DNA of 31,442 nt from Anaerolineae bacterium. Lineage in GTDB: Bacteria; Chloroflexota; Anaerolineae; JAAYZQ01. The notes beneath the pieces are model-generated. The model was not told the origin of the DNA, searched no databases, and saw only the letters and a list, made by a program, of their open reading frames with translations. Where the stretch lies: positions 1 to 31,442 of the forward strand of contig JAFGIA010000063.1 of assembly GCA_016929795.1 (NCBI GenBank), written 5' to 3'. The position numbers were made by a program, and so were the translations under genes. Numbering within the stretch: position 1 is the stretch's first letter; the number at the start of each line of letters is the position of its first letter. Shown one piece after another: positions 1 to 7,652 of the stretch.

Positions 1-16
1 ACTAATAGCCTCAGTA

Positions 17-37
17 GATCCAGCTTTTTTCTGGATC
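17..37. repeat. Short inverted repeat upstream of the HD gene
   Basis: Arms GATCCAG and CTGGATC are separated by a seven-base T-rich loop. The T run lies in the loop rather than after the stem, so this is not a normal intrinsic terminator. It could be an operator or the remnant of an upstream element. The window edge prevents a firmer call. Confidence 0.3.
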
Positions 38-55
38 GTTAGGGGGAACACGTAC

Positions 56-751
56 ATGATCACGATTGAACAAGCGCGCGAGCAGTATGCCGGTGCGGAA
101 GCGGTGCACGACTTTGACCACGTGTTGCGCGTACTCGCCCTGGCGGAACGGCTGGCGCGAGCCGAAGGCGCGGATCTGGAAGTGGTGCGTGCTGCAGCCC
201 TGCTGCATGACGCAGCCCGGGGCAAGGGCGCCGGGCGAATCCCGCTACCTGCGGGACGAACCCCGCTACCTGCGGGGCGGACCCCGCTACCGGCGGGGCG
301 GACCCCGCTACCCGCGGGACGTGATCACGCCGCGGCAGGCGCCGAGATCGCCCGCCACCTGCTGGCGGGCCACCCTCCCGACAGGGTCGAGGCGGTCGCC
401 CACGCCATTGCCGCCCACCGCTTTCGCGGCGGCCCGGAGCCACAGACGATCGAGGCCCGTGTGCTGCACGACGCCGACAAGCTCGACGCCATTGGCGCCG
501 TGGGCATTGGGCGCGCCTTCCACTATGGCGGGCAGCATGGACAGCGATTGTGGGGTGAGGTGGCGAGTGACTACGAGGAGACACCAGACAGCCGGGCAGA
601 ACACACGCCGGTGCACGAGTATGTGTTCAAACTGGCACGCATCAAGGACCGGTTACTGACGGATAGCGGCCGCCAGTTGGCGGCGGAGCGGCACACATTC
701 ATGGTGAGCTTTTTCGAGCAGCTTGAGCGCGAGGTGCGTGGGCTGGCCTAG
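56..751 (+). CDS. HD-domain phosphohydrolase (YedJ-like) with in-frame repeat insertion
   Basis: This 231-aa cytoplasmic protein belongs to the HD superfamily of metal-dependent phosphohydrolases. The order of motifs is typical: an early HDFDH motif near residue 18, the HD pair in ALLHDAA near residue 50, a DHAAAGAEIA helix after the insertion, AHAIAAHRF, and a second acidic motif LHDADKLDAIGA. The substrate is unknown; relatives act on nucleotides or other phosphoesters. Residues 61-88 are four copies of a seven-residue unit (GR-x-PLPA) between the HD motif and the next conserved helix, which look inserted rather than part of the fold. The ATG at 56 follows a purine-rich AGGGGGAA. The gene stands alone and converges on the APH-family gene. 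Confidence 0.85.
   Translation: MITIEQAREQYAGAEAVHDFDHVLRVLALAERLARAEGADLEVVRAAALLHDAARGKGAGRIPLPAGRTPLPAGRTPLPAGRTPLPAGRDHAAAGAEIARHLLAGHPPDRVEAVAHAIAAHRFRGGPEPQTIEARVLHDADKLDAIGAVGIGRAFHYGGQHGQRLWGEVASDYEETPDSRAEHTPVHEYVFKLARIKDRLLTDSGRQLAAERHTFMVSFFEQLEREVRGLA
236..319 (+). repeat. Four tandem 21-nt palindromic repeats inside the HD gene
   Basis: Four direct copies of 21 nt start at 236, 257, 278 and 299. Each copy is itself a small hairpin, with CCCGC or CCCCGC, a four- to five-base centre (TACCT, TACC), then GCGGG or GCGGGG. Because 21 is divisible by three, the array keeps the reading frame and encodes repeated GR-x-PLPA. Copies differ at only a few bases, which suggests recent tandem expansion. 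Confidence 0.9.
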
Positions 752-893
752 TCGCTCTCTCAACTCAGCGGCCCGTGGGTCAACGGACTCGGGGGTCCTC
801 CGTCTCATTCACTTGCCCGGGCGGTACTCTTCGTACACGTACAACGTACCTGCCCAGCCCTCAAGGGCACCTTTGATGATCCCTCACACCTTT

Positions 894-1916
894 TCACGTT
901 GGCCCTGCACAGGGCCAGCCGGCGGCGGCGGCGACGGATTGCAGGCGGGCACGCAGGCGGTGGACAGCGACTGCCTCGTCAGGCAAGGCACCGGCAATTG
1001 TGCCTATGAGCCCGAGGGCGGTGACGATGTGCAGGCGCTCGTGGAGATGGGGGTAGATGGCGGCGGGTGAACCGTACCCTTCGACAAAGGCCGATTCCGC
1101 GCCGGGCACCTCTTCGAACAGGAGCCAGCGCAGCTTGAAAAAGTCACCGACAGGGTCCCACGCTTCTGCCTGGTCCCAGTCGAGGATGGCGGCGAGATGG
1201 CCGGATGGGGAGATGAGGACGTTGTCGACGTGCAGGTCGCGATGCGTGAGGGTGGGGAAGACGGTGGGTGCGACCCGGCGTGTCGTGGCTTGCAGGGCGG
1301 CCCAGAGAGGGGCGAGGGCGCGGTCATCGAGCCAGTGAGAGGCGCGCACGCGCTCACGGGTCTGCGGGATGCGATAGGCGAGGTAGGTATCCCAGGTGGC
1401 GAAGGATGGGGCAGATCCATCCAAGCGCGAGCTAAAGGCGTCGAGGCGGATAGTGTGCAGGCGGCGGACGGCAGCGCCGAGCTCGGTCCAAACGAGGGGC
1501 GGTGCCTGGCCTGGCCCGTCAGGGGCCGCGAGGGTGTATCCCTCGACCTGCTCGAACAGACGCACGACACGCCCGTCGAGGGCGGCGAATTGCTCGTGAG
1601 ACGCCACCAACTGCGGTACCGGCAGACCAGCGCGCGTCGCAAGATCGAGGGCAAGCCCGGCGGCGCGCCACTTGGCGACAGGTGCGTCGCGGAAGCCGAT
1701 CTTGACGAGCAAGCGCCCGGCGGTTGTGCCGACGGCCCAGTTCTCGTTCGCAAGACCGTGCGGGACAAAGATGGGAGTATCATTCACCTGCCGGCCCGTC
1801 AGCTCCTCGACCGCACGCGCGACCTGTCCAGGCTCGAACTCGGGCGTGTTCTCGATCATGGCAAGGCGCCGCTCATAGTTGGGGGGCAGCTTGGGATCCT
1901 GCAGCTGAGGGGGCAT
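894..1916 (-). CDS. Aminoglycoside phosphotransferase (APH)-family kinase
   Basis: This 340-aa protein has the APH/choline-kinase fold. An N-lobe segment near residues 50-75 contains GRLLVKIGF, with the likely ATP-binding Lys. The catalytic loop is HRDLHVDNVL and the metal-binding segment is ILDWDQAEAWDPVGDF, so all key residues are present. The family phosphorylates small molecules such as aminoglycosides, homoserine, choline or sugars; the substrate here cannot be read from sequence. The ATG at 1916 was chosen because AAGGGG lies six bases upstream; ATGs at 1931 and 1970 have poorer sites. It follows the AfsR-like regulator gene by 64 nt on the same strand, so the two are probably co-transcribed. 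Calling it antibiotic resistance would not be justified. Confidence 0.85.
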   Translation of the reverse strand: MPPQLQDPKLPPNYERRLAMIENTPEFEPGQVARAVEELTGRQVNDTPIFVPHGLANENWAVGTTAGRLLVKIGFRDAPVAKWRAAGLALDLATRAGLPVPQLVASHEQFAALDGRVVRLFEQVEGYTLAAPDGPGQAPPLVWTELGAAVRRLHTIRLDAFSSRLDGSAPSFATWDTYLAYRIPQTRERVRASHWLDDRALAPLWAALQATTRRVAPTVFPTLTHRDLHVDNVLISPSGHLAAILDWDQAEAWDPVGDFFKLRWLLFEEVPGAESAFVEGYGSPAAIYPHLHERLHIVTALGLIGTIAGALPDEAVAVHRLRARLQSVAAAAGWPCAGPT

Positions 1917-1980
1917 GTGTTTCCCCTTCATCCTGGAATGCTCGACTCGCTCAGCCTGCAGAGCGTTCATCTTTGTCCAG

Positions 1981-4900
1981 CTACTCGCGGCCGCCCCACA
2001 CGTCCAGGAGTGTTGCTGCCATCTCGTTCCATGCGGGCGGTACATCGTGCTGCGCCTCATCAGGCTCGAGCGGCAGCGGTGAAATGGCAGCGGCGAGCGG
2101 CGCGACGACGACGTCGCGGAACCAGTGCGAGTTGGCGACAAATCCGTAGTGAGAGGCGCTGGCGTATACCTGGCGGGCGCGCTCCGCATCTCCCTCGGTG
2201 GCGAGGAGCAGGGCGGCGGCAGGAAGCGCGTACAGGACGGGCAGGAAAGCGCCGAGGTCGACGCTGGTCTGGAGCGCGCCGGCGATGGATCGACGCGCCA
2301 GGCCCAGATCCCCCAGGCGCAGCGCGGCGAGGCCGAGCGGGCCGAGCACCCACGCGCGGTTTTCTTGGTGGCGCACGATCTCGAACTCGGCCACCGCCTG
2401 GTGAAAGAGGTCGAGCGCCTCATCGTCCGCACCGGCAGCCAGGACCGCGAGGCCGGTCACAAACTGGGCGAACCCGATCCCCCAGTGATTCTTGTACCGG
2501 CTGGCGCCCTCCCAGCTCTCCCGCGCGTTCTGCCTCGCCTCGACATAGCGGCCCAGGTGCACCTGGGCTTCGGCCAGGAAGGGGCGCACAGTATCGAGGC
2601 CCCACTCGTTGCCCATGTCTTCGAACACGTCGGCACTGCTCTCCATGAGCCCCAGGCCGTCTTCGAACCGTCCCCGGCGAATCAGGGCCTCGCCGACATC
2701 ATGGAGCGCGTGGGCGACGCGGTTCCAGTCGTCGAGCGCGCGATAGATCCCCAGGCTGTCGCGCAGCATCCGGTCGGCTTCGTCGAGGCGCCCCTGGACC
2801 CACGAGAGAACCCCCAGGCTGAGCATCGTATCGGCCATGCCGCGCCGGTCACCCAGCGCCTGCCGGATCGACAGGCTCCTCTGGCACAGGGTGGTGGCGC
2901 GGCGATAGTCGCCCAACACCTCGGCCGACCAGCCCAGATAGTCCAGGACGCGGGCCAGGCTCCAGTCGTCACCGATCTCCTCGTACAGCGCAACGCAGCG
3001 CTCATAGTCGACCATGGCGACGCGGGGGTCGGGATCAAAATAGCGTTTCGTGCGTGCCTGCTGCATCAGGGCCAGTGCGGTCTCGCGGCGCACGTCATGG
3101 CCGGCCCGTTCAAGTGCTGCGATCAGGCCCATCGCCTGGTCAAGTGTCCTGAAAGCCTCTCTTTTCACCTGCTCGAGCTGAAAATAGCTGCACAGGACGA
3201 GGAGCCTGGCGCGCAGGCGCACAGTGTCGGGAGCATCAAGCATCTCGATGGCGTTGGCCGCCACCTGGAAGGCAGCCTCGCCCTCCTTGTAGCGCATCCG
3301 CCACGCGTGATAAAGCCGAATACCGTCGGCGCCACGGGCCAGGTTGTCGATCTGCACATTGTCGGCGGCCCAATGCCACGCCGCACGCGCGTTCTCGATT
3401 TCCTGGTCCATCTCGACCATAGCCTGCTGCTGGCGTGCTCCCTTGAGGTTCGCCGCCCAGCGCTCCAGGGCGCCAGCATAGTAGGTACTGTGGCGCTCGC
3501 GCACCGACCAGCCACCATCCTGTGCGGCGTCCAGCCTGCCGGCTGCATACTGGCGCAGCAGCTCGTGCAGGGCATAGCGGCCCGAGGGCGTGGTCAACAA
3601 CAGTGACTTGTTGACCAGGGAGAGCAGATCGCGCAGCGAGGCCCCGACGACTTGGCTGGCAGCCTCCCGGGTAAAGCCGCCCCGGAAGACGGCCAGGCCA
3701 CGGAATACCGCCTGTTCCCGCTCGTCGAGCAATTGCCATGAGTGATCAAAGACGGCACGCAGGCTGCGCTGGCGGGCGGGCAGATCGCGTTGGTCGGTCG
3801 CCAAAAAGTCGAGGCTGCGCCGGATCTCGGCCGCGATCTCGGCGGGCGACAGCATCTCGGTCCAGGCCGCGGCCAGGAGAATGCCGAGCGGCATGCCTTC
3901 CACCATGTGGCAGATGTCGACCACGTGCGACCAATCGGAAGCAGAGAGCTCCAGGTCGGGGCGGATGCGCGACGCGGCCTGTACAAAAAGCTCCACAGCG
4001 CTGTAGCCGCTCAGCGCTTGCCAGGGATCGGGGCTTGGCACCAGTAGCTCGTCCGGAACATGCAGTCCGGTGAGCGGATACAGGTGCTCCCCCTGCACCT
4101 TGAGACTGGCCCGCGAAGTGACCAGGACTTTGACGTCTGGCGCGGCGGCGAGTATGTCGACCAGAAGGGCTACGGCTTCCCCCTGCCCGTTGCCCGATGA
4201 GTCGTTGATTAGCAGGTGCTCATAGTTATCCATGACGAGCAGGATCTGCTTGCGCCGCACAAAATCGACAAGCTGCTCTCGGGGCATAGTGCGCCGCCCG
4301 CCGTCCGAATCGGTGTGGAAAGAACAACACAGCGCCTCGGCCACCGCCGGTGCCATGGCTTCGGCCGTGGCCAGGGGGGCCAGTGAGACAAAAAAGACAC
4401 CATGTTCAAAAGCAGGTGATGCCACCTCGGTCAGCTCTTCGGCCACGCGCAGCGCGAGACGGGTCTTGCCCACACCGCCAGGTCCGAGGATCGTCAGCAG
4501 CCTACACTCCGGATCCTGGAGCCGGGATAGGATTTCGGCCAGCTCATCCTTGCGACCGACAAAAGGGGTGGTCTGTGCCGGCAGATTGTGGCGCTCCTGC
4601 CCCACACGAGGCAGGAGCGCCACATCGCCGGACGAGTCGAGGGCTGGCCGCGGCACGCCGCCACGCAGAAGAGCCTCTTCCGACGGCGCCAGCCCGGGTG
4701 GCAGTGCGGCACGGACCTCTTTGTACAGATCCGTGGTCTCAGTCGAAGGAGGCACCCCCATCTCCTCGTCCAGGATGCGCACGCACTCGTCGTACTGGCG
4801 CAGGGCAGCGGAGCGTTGGCCTGTCGCCGCGTAAAGGCGGATGAGCCAGCGGTGGGCTGACTCGTGAAGCGAGTCCAGCGCCAGCCAGCGGCGCGCGTAG

Positions 4901-5475
4901 GGCAGGGCAAGTTCTGGATCGCCCATCTCTGTGTGACCACGCACCAGGCGCTCGAGCGCCGAGGCCAGCGCCGTGCGCAGCTCTTCCGCCTGGAAGAACT
5001 GCCAGTCGTCGAACGCGACGCTGTCGCGCAGCCCAAATCCCTCCAGAAAATCGCCGCGGTACAACTCGACAGCACGGTCCAACAAAGCCAAACACTCGGC
5101 GCACACCTGGTCGCGCGCATGGCCGTGCGCTTCGCAGGCACTCAACAGCGCGTTGAATTCGTGGACATCCAGCCCAAAATCGGCGGCGGGATCGGTGCTG
5201 AGGCTGTGGCGATCGGCGACCAGCCACTCGCCGTCGAGCGCAGCGCGCAGGAGCGACAGGTTGCGACGCAGGACAGCACGGGCACGGGCCGGTTCCAGCT
5301 CGGGCCAGAGGAGCGCCAGCAGGCTGTCGCGGGTGACGTGTGCCGTGCCTGCCGGCACATCCGACACGGCCAGGTAGGCCACGAGGGCCATGATTTTGCG
5401 CGTATCGAATTGGAGTGGCTCGCCATCCCGCTCGAGGCGCGGCGGGCCGAGAAGGAACAGTTGCAGCTTGGCCAT
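1981..5475 (-). CDS. AfsR/SARP-type regulator: BTAD, NB-ARC ATPase and TPR domains
   Basis: This 1164-aa protein starts with a winged-helix DNA-binding region (about residues 1-95) and a bacterial transcriptional activation domain (about 95-265). A STAND/NB-ARC ATPase follows, with Walker A GPGGVGKT near residue 331 and Walker B ILLVMDNYEHL near 410, then a winged-helix segment (LHELLRQYAAGRL). The C-terminal half is helical TPR-like repeats. Such proteins hold transcription off until ligand or partner binding lets the ATPase switch. The ATG at 5475 has GGAGAGGAG just upstream and lies 13 bases below the predicted transcription start; more upstream in-frame ATGs fall within the promoter. It is followed by the APH-family kinase, which may be in its regulon. 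Target genes are unknown. Confidence 0.9.
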   Translation of the reverse strand: MAKLQLFLLGPPRLERDGEPLQFDTRKIMALVAYLAVSDVPAGTAHVTRDSLLALLWPELEPARARAVLRRNLSLLRAALDGEWLVADRHSLSTDPAADFGLDVHEFNALLSACEAHGHARDQVCAECLALLDRAVELYRGDFLEGFGLRDSVAFDDWQFFQAEELRTALASALERLVRGHTEMGDPELALPYARRWLALDSLHESAHRWLIRLYAATGQRSAALRQYDECVRILDEEMGVPPSTETTDLYKEVRAALPPGLAPSEEALLRGGVPRPALDSSGDVALLPRVGQERHNLPAQTTPFVGRKDELAEILSRLQDPECRLLTILGPGGVGKTRLALRVAEELTEVASPAFEHGVFFVSLAPLATAEAMAPAVAEALCCSFHTDSDGGRRTMPREQLVDFVRRKQILLVMDNYEHLLINDSSGNGQGEAVALLVDILAAAPDVKVLVTSRASLKVQGEHLYPLTGLHVPDELLVPSPDPWQALSGYSAVELFVQAASRIRPDLELSASDWSHVVDICHMVEGMPLGILLAAAWTEMLSPAEIAAEIRRSLDFLATDQRDLPARQRSLRAVFDHSWQLLDEREQAVFRGLAVFRGGFTREAASQVVGASLRDLLSLVNKSLLLTTPSGRYALHELLRQYAAGRLDAAQDGGWSVRERHSTYYAGALERWAANLKGARQQQAMVEMDQEIENARAAWHWAADNVQIDNLARGADGIRLYHAWRMRYKEGEAAFQVAANAIEMLDAPDTVRLRARLLVLCSYFQLEQVKREAFRTLDQAMGLIAALERAGHDVRRETALALMQQARTKRYFDPDPRVAMVDYERCVALYEEIGDDWSLARVLDYLGWSAEVLGDYRRATTLCQRSLSIRQALGDRRGMADTMLSLGVLSWVQGRLDEADRMLRDSLGIYRALDDWNRVAHALHDVGEALIRRGRFEDGLGLMESSADVFEDMGNEWGLDTVRPFLAEAQVHLGRYVEARQNARESWEGASRYKNHWGIGFAQFVTGLAVLAAGADDEALDLFHQAVAEFEIVRHQENRAWVLGPLGLAALRLGDLGLARRSIAGALQTSVDLGAFLPVLYALPAAALLLATEGDAERARQVYASASHYGFVANSHWFRDVVVAPLAAAISPLPLEPDEAQHDVPPAWNEMAATLLDVWGGRE

Positions 5476-5494
5476 GAACTCCTCTCCGGGTGAC

Positions 5495-5523
5495 ATTATA
5501 CAGGGAATCTCGAAAAGACACAA
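5495..5523 (-). promoter_or_regulatory. Promoter of the AfsR-like regulator
   Basis: Read on the minus strand, TTGTGT (5523-5518) and TATAAT (5500-5495) are 17 bases apart. The -10 is perfect and the -35 is partial. The core ACAATTGT overlapping the -35 is palindromic and could be an operator, for example for autoregulation. The promoter position rules out start codons upstream of 5475. Confidence 0.6.
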
Positions 5524-5566
5524 TTGTCTCTCGCCAACCCGCAGCGACGGAAAGAAGGGATCGTAG

Positions 5567-5639
5567 CATCTCAATAACCTGGGGGATGTGGGGCGGATTG
5601 CCAATCCGCCCCACATCCCACCCCGACTTTTTTGAGATG
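5567..5639. repeat. Nested palindromic (REP-like) element
   Basis: The core is a perfect 18-bp inverted repeat around one central base (5583-5600 and 5602-5619), with arms beginning GGGATGTGGGGCGG. An outer 8-bp inverted repeat, CATCTCAA (5567-5574) with TTGAGATG (5632-5639), frames it. The element lies between divergent promoters. It resembles dispersed intergenic palindromes, but only one copy is in this window. I see no gene in 5524-5751. Confidence 0.8.
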
Positions 5640-5751
5640 ATACAAGGGATCGATACTGTGCGACTCGGTGGCCCCGGGAGAGCCTGCGGCTCACACTGTG
5701 CCAGGGAAGTGACTGAGAGCGGCGCGCGTAACGTTTTTCTAAACGGATGCC

Positions 5752-5780
5752 TTGACGATCTCGTAATGGCCGAGTGATAT
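5752..5780 (+). promoter_or_regulatory. Promoter of the small orphan gene
   Basis: TTGACG (5752-5757) and TGATAT (5775-5780) are separated by 17 bases. The GGAGG ribosome-binding site and the ATG of the 93-aa gene follow about 25-35 bases downstream. Confidence 0.55.
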
Positions 5781-5814
5781 AGTGTAGGCATCAAGGATCA
5801 AGGTGGAGGAAGAG

Positions 5815-6096
5815 ATGATCTATTCCAGTGTACCGGCGACATTGATGCGTGTGTTGACAGAGCGGGAAGGGCTGCCGCCGCTCCCGTCCACACAGACGTG
5901 GCGTGAGCGTTGGCAGTGGTGGACGGACCGCCCGCCCACTCCGGAGACTGCGCCCGCGCCTGCGCCGCGTGAATTGAACGCGTTCGAGGCGCGTCTGGGA
6001 TCGTTCGAGATAGGGGGCAGAGACAGTGTGTCGCGGCGTGCCAACGACGTTGGCGCCCGCGTTGACCGACAGGAAAGGTGTGGAGCGGTCGCCTGA
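5815..6096 (+). CDS. Small hypothetical protein, 93 aa
   Basis: I do not recognise this protein. The gene has a good GGAGG ribosome-binding site five bases upstream of ATG 5815 and a plausible promoter, which is the main support for its being real. The product has no signal peptide or membrane helix. It has a Trp-rich stretch (WRERWQWW) near residue 30, a Pro/Ala-rich linker, and a charged C-terminal part with LNAFEARLGSFEIGGRD. It lies between the AfsR-like regulator and the B12 riboswitch operon and has its own promoter, so a functional link to either is not shown. Confidence 0.5.
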   Translation: MIYSSVPATLMRVLTEREGLPPLPSTQTWRERWQWWTDRPPTPETAPAPAPRELNAFEARLGSFEIGGRDSVSRRANDVGARVDRQERCGAVA

Positions 6097-6142
6097 AGCT
6101 GATGGTATGCCCAGGCACTTTCTATCCTCCACTACTTTTGTT

Positions 6143-6171
6143 TTGACACGCCTTGCCGATTGTGCTATACT
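6143..6171 (+). promoter_or_regulatory. Consensus promoter of the B12 uptake operon
   Basis: TTGACA (6143-6148) and TATACT (6166-6171) are 17 bases apart, almost a perfect sigma70-type promoter. The predicted start near 6178 lies just upstream of the cobalamin aptamer. Confidence 0.85.
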
Positions 6172-6184
6172 AGCTTGTGACAAC

Positions 6185-6330
6185 TGAAGAGGACCGATCG
6201 TGGTACCCCGTTGCCCGGATGCGCGGGGTCGAAGGGGGGAAGCCGGTGGGGCGTGCACCCACGCCGAGTCCGGCGCTGTCCCGCAACTGTAAGGCGAAAC
6301 GCCAAGCCAGGACGCCCGCCGCGGTCGCGC
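6185..6330 (+). ncRNA. Cobalamin (B12) riboswitch aptamer
   Basis: The hallmark B12-box elements occur in order: GGGGGGAAGCCGGTG, then TCCGGCGCTGTCCCGCAACT, then GTAAGGCG and the 3' block AAGCCAGGACGCCCGCC. A closing P1 stem can be drawn between GACCG (6192-6196) and CGGTC (6322-6326). It lies between a consensus promoter and an intrinsic terminator and precedes a cobalamin-type ECF operon. B12 binding would be expected to stop transcription (family knowledge). Confidence 0.93.
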
Positions 6331-6384
6331 TCAACGAACCTTCGCGGAAAGGGGGTAGGCGCATGGTAAAACTACCATGAACCG

Positions 6385-6411
6385 CCCCTTGCCGAACAGG
6401 CAAGGGGTTTT
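6385..6411 (+). terminator. Intrinsic terminator, likely riboswitch expression platform
   Basis: A 9-bp stem, CCCCTTGCC with GGCAAGGGG around a GAACA loop, is followed by TTTT. An upstream AAGGGGG (6349-6355) could pair with the CCCCTT arm and act as an antiterminator. A second small hairpin, CATGGTA/TACCATG (6362-6379), lies between aptamer and terminator. Confidence 0.8.
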
Positions 6412-6420
6412 CGCTGAAAA

Positions 6421-6452
6421 AAGAACCCTGACCGAAAGGTCAGGGTTCTTTT
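6421..6452 (+). terminator. Second strong intrinsic terminator
   Basis: A perfect 13-bp stem beginning AAGAACCCTGACC is closed by a GAAA tetraloop (6434-6437) and ends in a T tract. It stands ten bases after the first terminator, which suggests tight double control of the B12 operon. Confidence 0.8.
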
Positions 6453-6461
6453 GTCCAGTCG

Positions 6462-6512
6462 TTGCGTCCTTGTGGACGCAATCGCTGGTAGGGGCGCAGC
6501 ATGGCTGCGCCC
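6462..6512. repeat. Two further hairpins between the terminators and the B12 operon
   Basis: TTGCGTCC with GGACGCAA (6462-6469 and 6474-6481) forms an 8-bp hairpin. GGGCGCAGC with GCTGCGCCC (6492-6500 and 6504-6512) forms a 9-bp hairpin with an ATG loop. The second looks like a dispersed GC-rich palindrome rather than a regulatory element designed for this operon. Confidence 0.65.
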
Positions 6513-6556
6513 TTGCAGGAACACGATCATCACATATTCATTCAAGGAGAAGGGAA

Positions 6557-7651
6557 ATGAACATTCGGACTCTTGTAGTAGCAGGCCTGATATTGATCGT
6601 CGCGCTGGTAGGTGTGCTGCCCGCGCTGGCGGCAGCCGATATGGACGCGGCGCTCGATTACCTTGGTACGCAGCAGAACGCCGATGGCGGCTTTGGCAGC
6701 GGCTTTAGCCCCGACAGCACGGTCAGCTCAACGGCCGACGCGGTGCACGCCATCATTGCCGCCGGTGGCGACCCGGCGAGCTTTGCACCGGCTGGTGCTA
6801 CCACGTTGGCATACCTGGCCGACCATGCCGCCGGTGTCGATAATGCCGGCGACCTGGCCAAGATGATCCTGGCGCTGGTGGTGGCGGGCCAGAATCCACG
6901 CACCTTTGGCGGGGTCGATTCGGTGCAACGGCTGGAAGGGATGGCCGGCGCGGATGGCAAGATCGGCACGGCGAACGATACCTTCTTCAGCCACGTGATG
7001 GCGGTGCTGGCGCTGGCGAGTGTGGAGCGGCCATTGCCCGCGGGCGCGGTGACGATCCTGAAAGAGGCGCAACAGGAGAATGGCGCGTGGGCGTGGGATG
7101 GGACGGACGGCACAGCAGCGGACACGAATACGACCGCGTTTGTGGTGCAGGCGCTGATCGCAACCGGCGAGCCGGCGAGCGGTGAGGCAGTGAGCCAGGC
7201 GCTCGATTACTATGCGTCGATCCAGAACGAGGATGGTGGGTGGCCCTACCAGAACCCGTCAGAGTTTGGCACGGATACCGATGCAAACTCGACGGCGGTG
7301 ACGATCCAGGCCCTGATCGCGGCGGGCGAGGACCCGGCAGGCGCGGCATGGACGACGGACGAGGGGGGCACGCCGGTGGCGATGCTAGAGTCGCTGCAGA
7401 ATGCCAGTGGCGCGTTTGCGTGGCAGATGGCGATACCCAGCGATAACCTGCTGGCGACGGTGCAGGCGCTGCCGGCGTTGGCAGGCAAGGCCTTCCCGAT
7501 GGCGACGATGGGGGTGGGGGAGGCGGCGGCACAGACGGCGCCGCAGACGGTGCCCGAAACGGGGGCGGCCGTGATGAATCCGGCTTGGCTGCTCGCAGCC
7601 GGCGGATCCGCACTGGCTGCTGGCGGCGCACTGCTGCGCAGGCAAAAGTAA
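6557..7651 (+). CDS. Surface-anchored transcobalamin alpha-domain-like protein
   Basis: This 364-aa secreted protein has a signal peptide (residues 1-26, ending ALAA) and a body of alpha-hairpin repeats of the prenyltransferase/squalene-cyclase type, such as LGTQQNADGGFGSG near 35 and SIQNEDGGWPYQNP near 225. The segment TVQALPALAGKAFP near residue 305 closely recalls the AQILPSLKGKTY segment of intrinsic factor (from memory). The C-terminus has VPETG (332-336), a hydrophobic helix and RRQK, an LPXTG-like sorting signal or membrane anchor. It is the first gene after the B12 riboswitch and is followed by an ECF transporter, so it probably captures cobalamin outside the cell. ATG 6557 is preceded by AAGGAGAAGGG. 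Cobalamin binding itself is inferred. Confidence 0.8.
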   Translation: MNIRTLVVAGLILIVALVGVLPALAAADMDAALDYLGTQQNADGGFGSGFSPDSTVSSTADAVHAIIAAGGDPASFAPAGATTLAYLADHAAGVDNAGDLAKMILALVVAGQNPRTFGGVDSVQRLEGMAGADGKIGTANDTFFSHVMAVLALASVERPLPAGAVTILKEAQQENGAWAWDGTDGTAADTNTTAFVVQALIATGEPASGEAVSQALDYYASIQNEDGGWPYQNPSEFGTDTDANSTAVTIQALIAAGEDPAGAAWTTDEGGTPVAMLESLQNASGAFAWQMAIPSDNLLATVQALPALAGKAFPMATMGVGEAAAQTAPQTVPETGAAVMNPAWLLAAGGSALAAGGALLRRQK

Positions 7652-7652
7652 A

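Noticed and set aside
236..319. CRISPR-like array in the HD gene
   Set aside because: Units are contiguous with no spacers, are only 21 nt, and lie in frame in a coding region.
752..893. Bidirectional terminator between the converging HD and APH genes
   Set aside because: I found no stem of useful length with a T or A tract in this gap; only short GC-rich self-complementary bits are seen.
1197..3606. Plus-strand open frames opposite the APH and AfsR-like genes
   Set aside because: They give low-complexity Arg/Gly/Pro-rich translations with no family features; the minus-strand genes have complete motifs.
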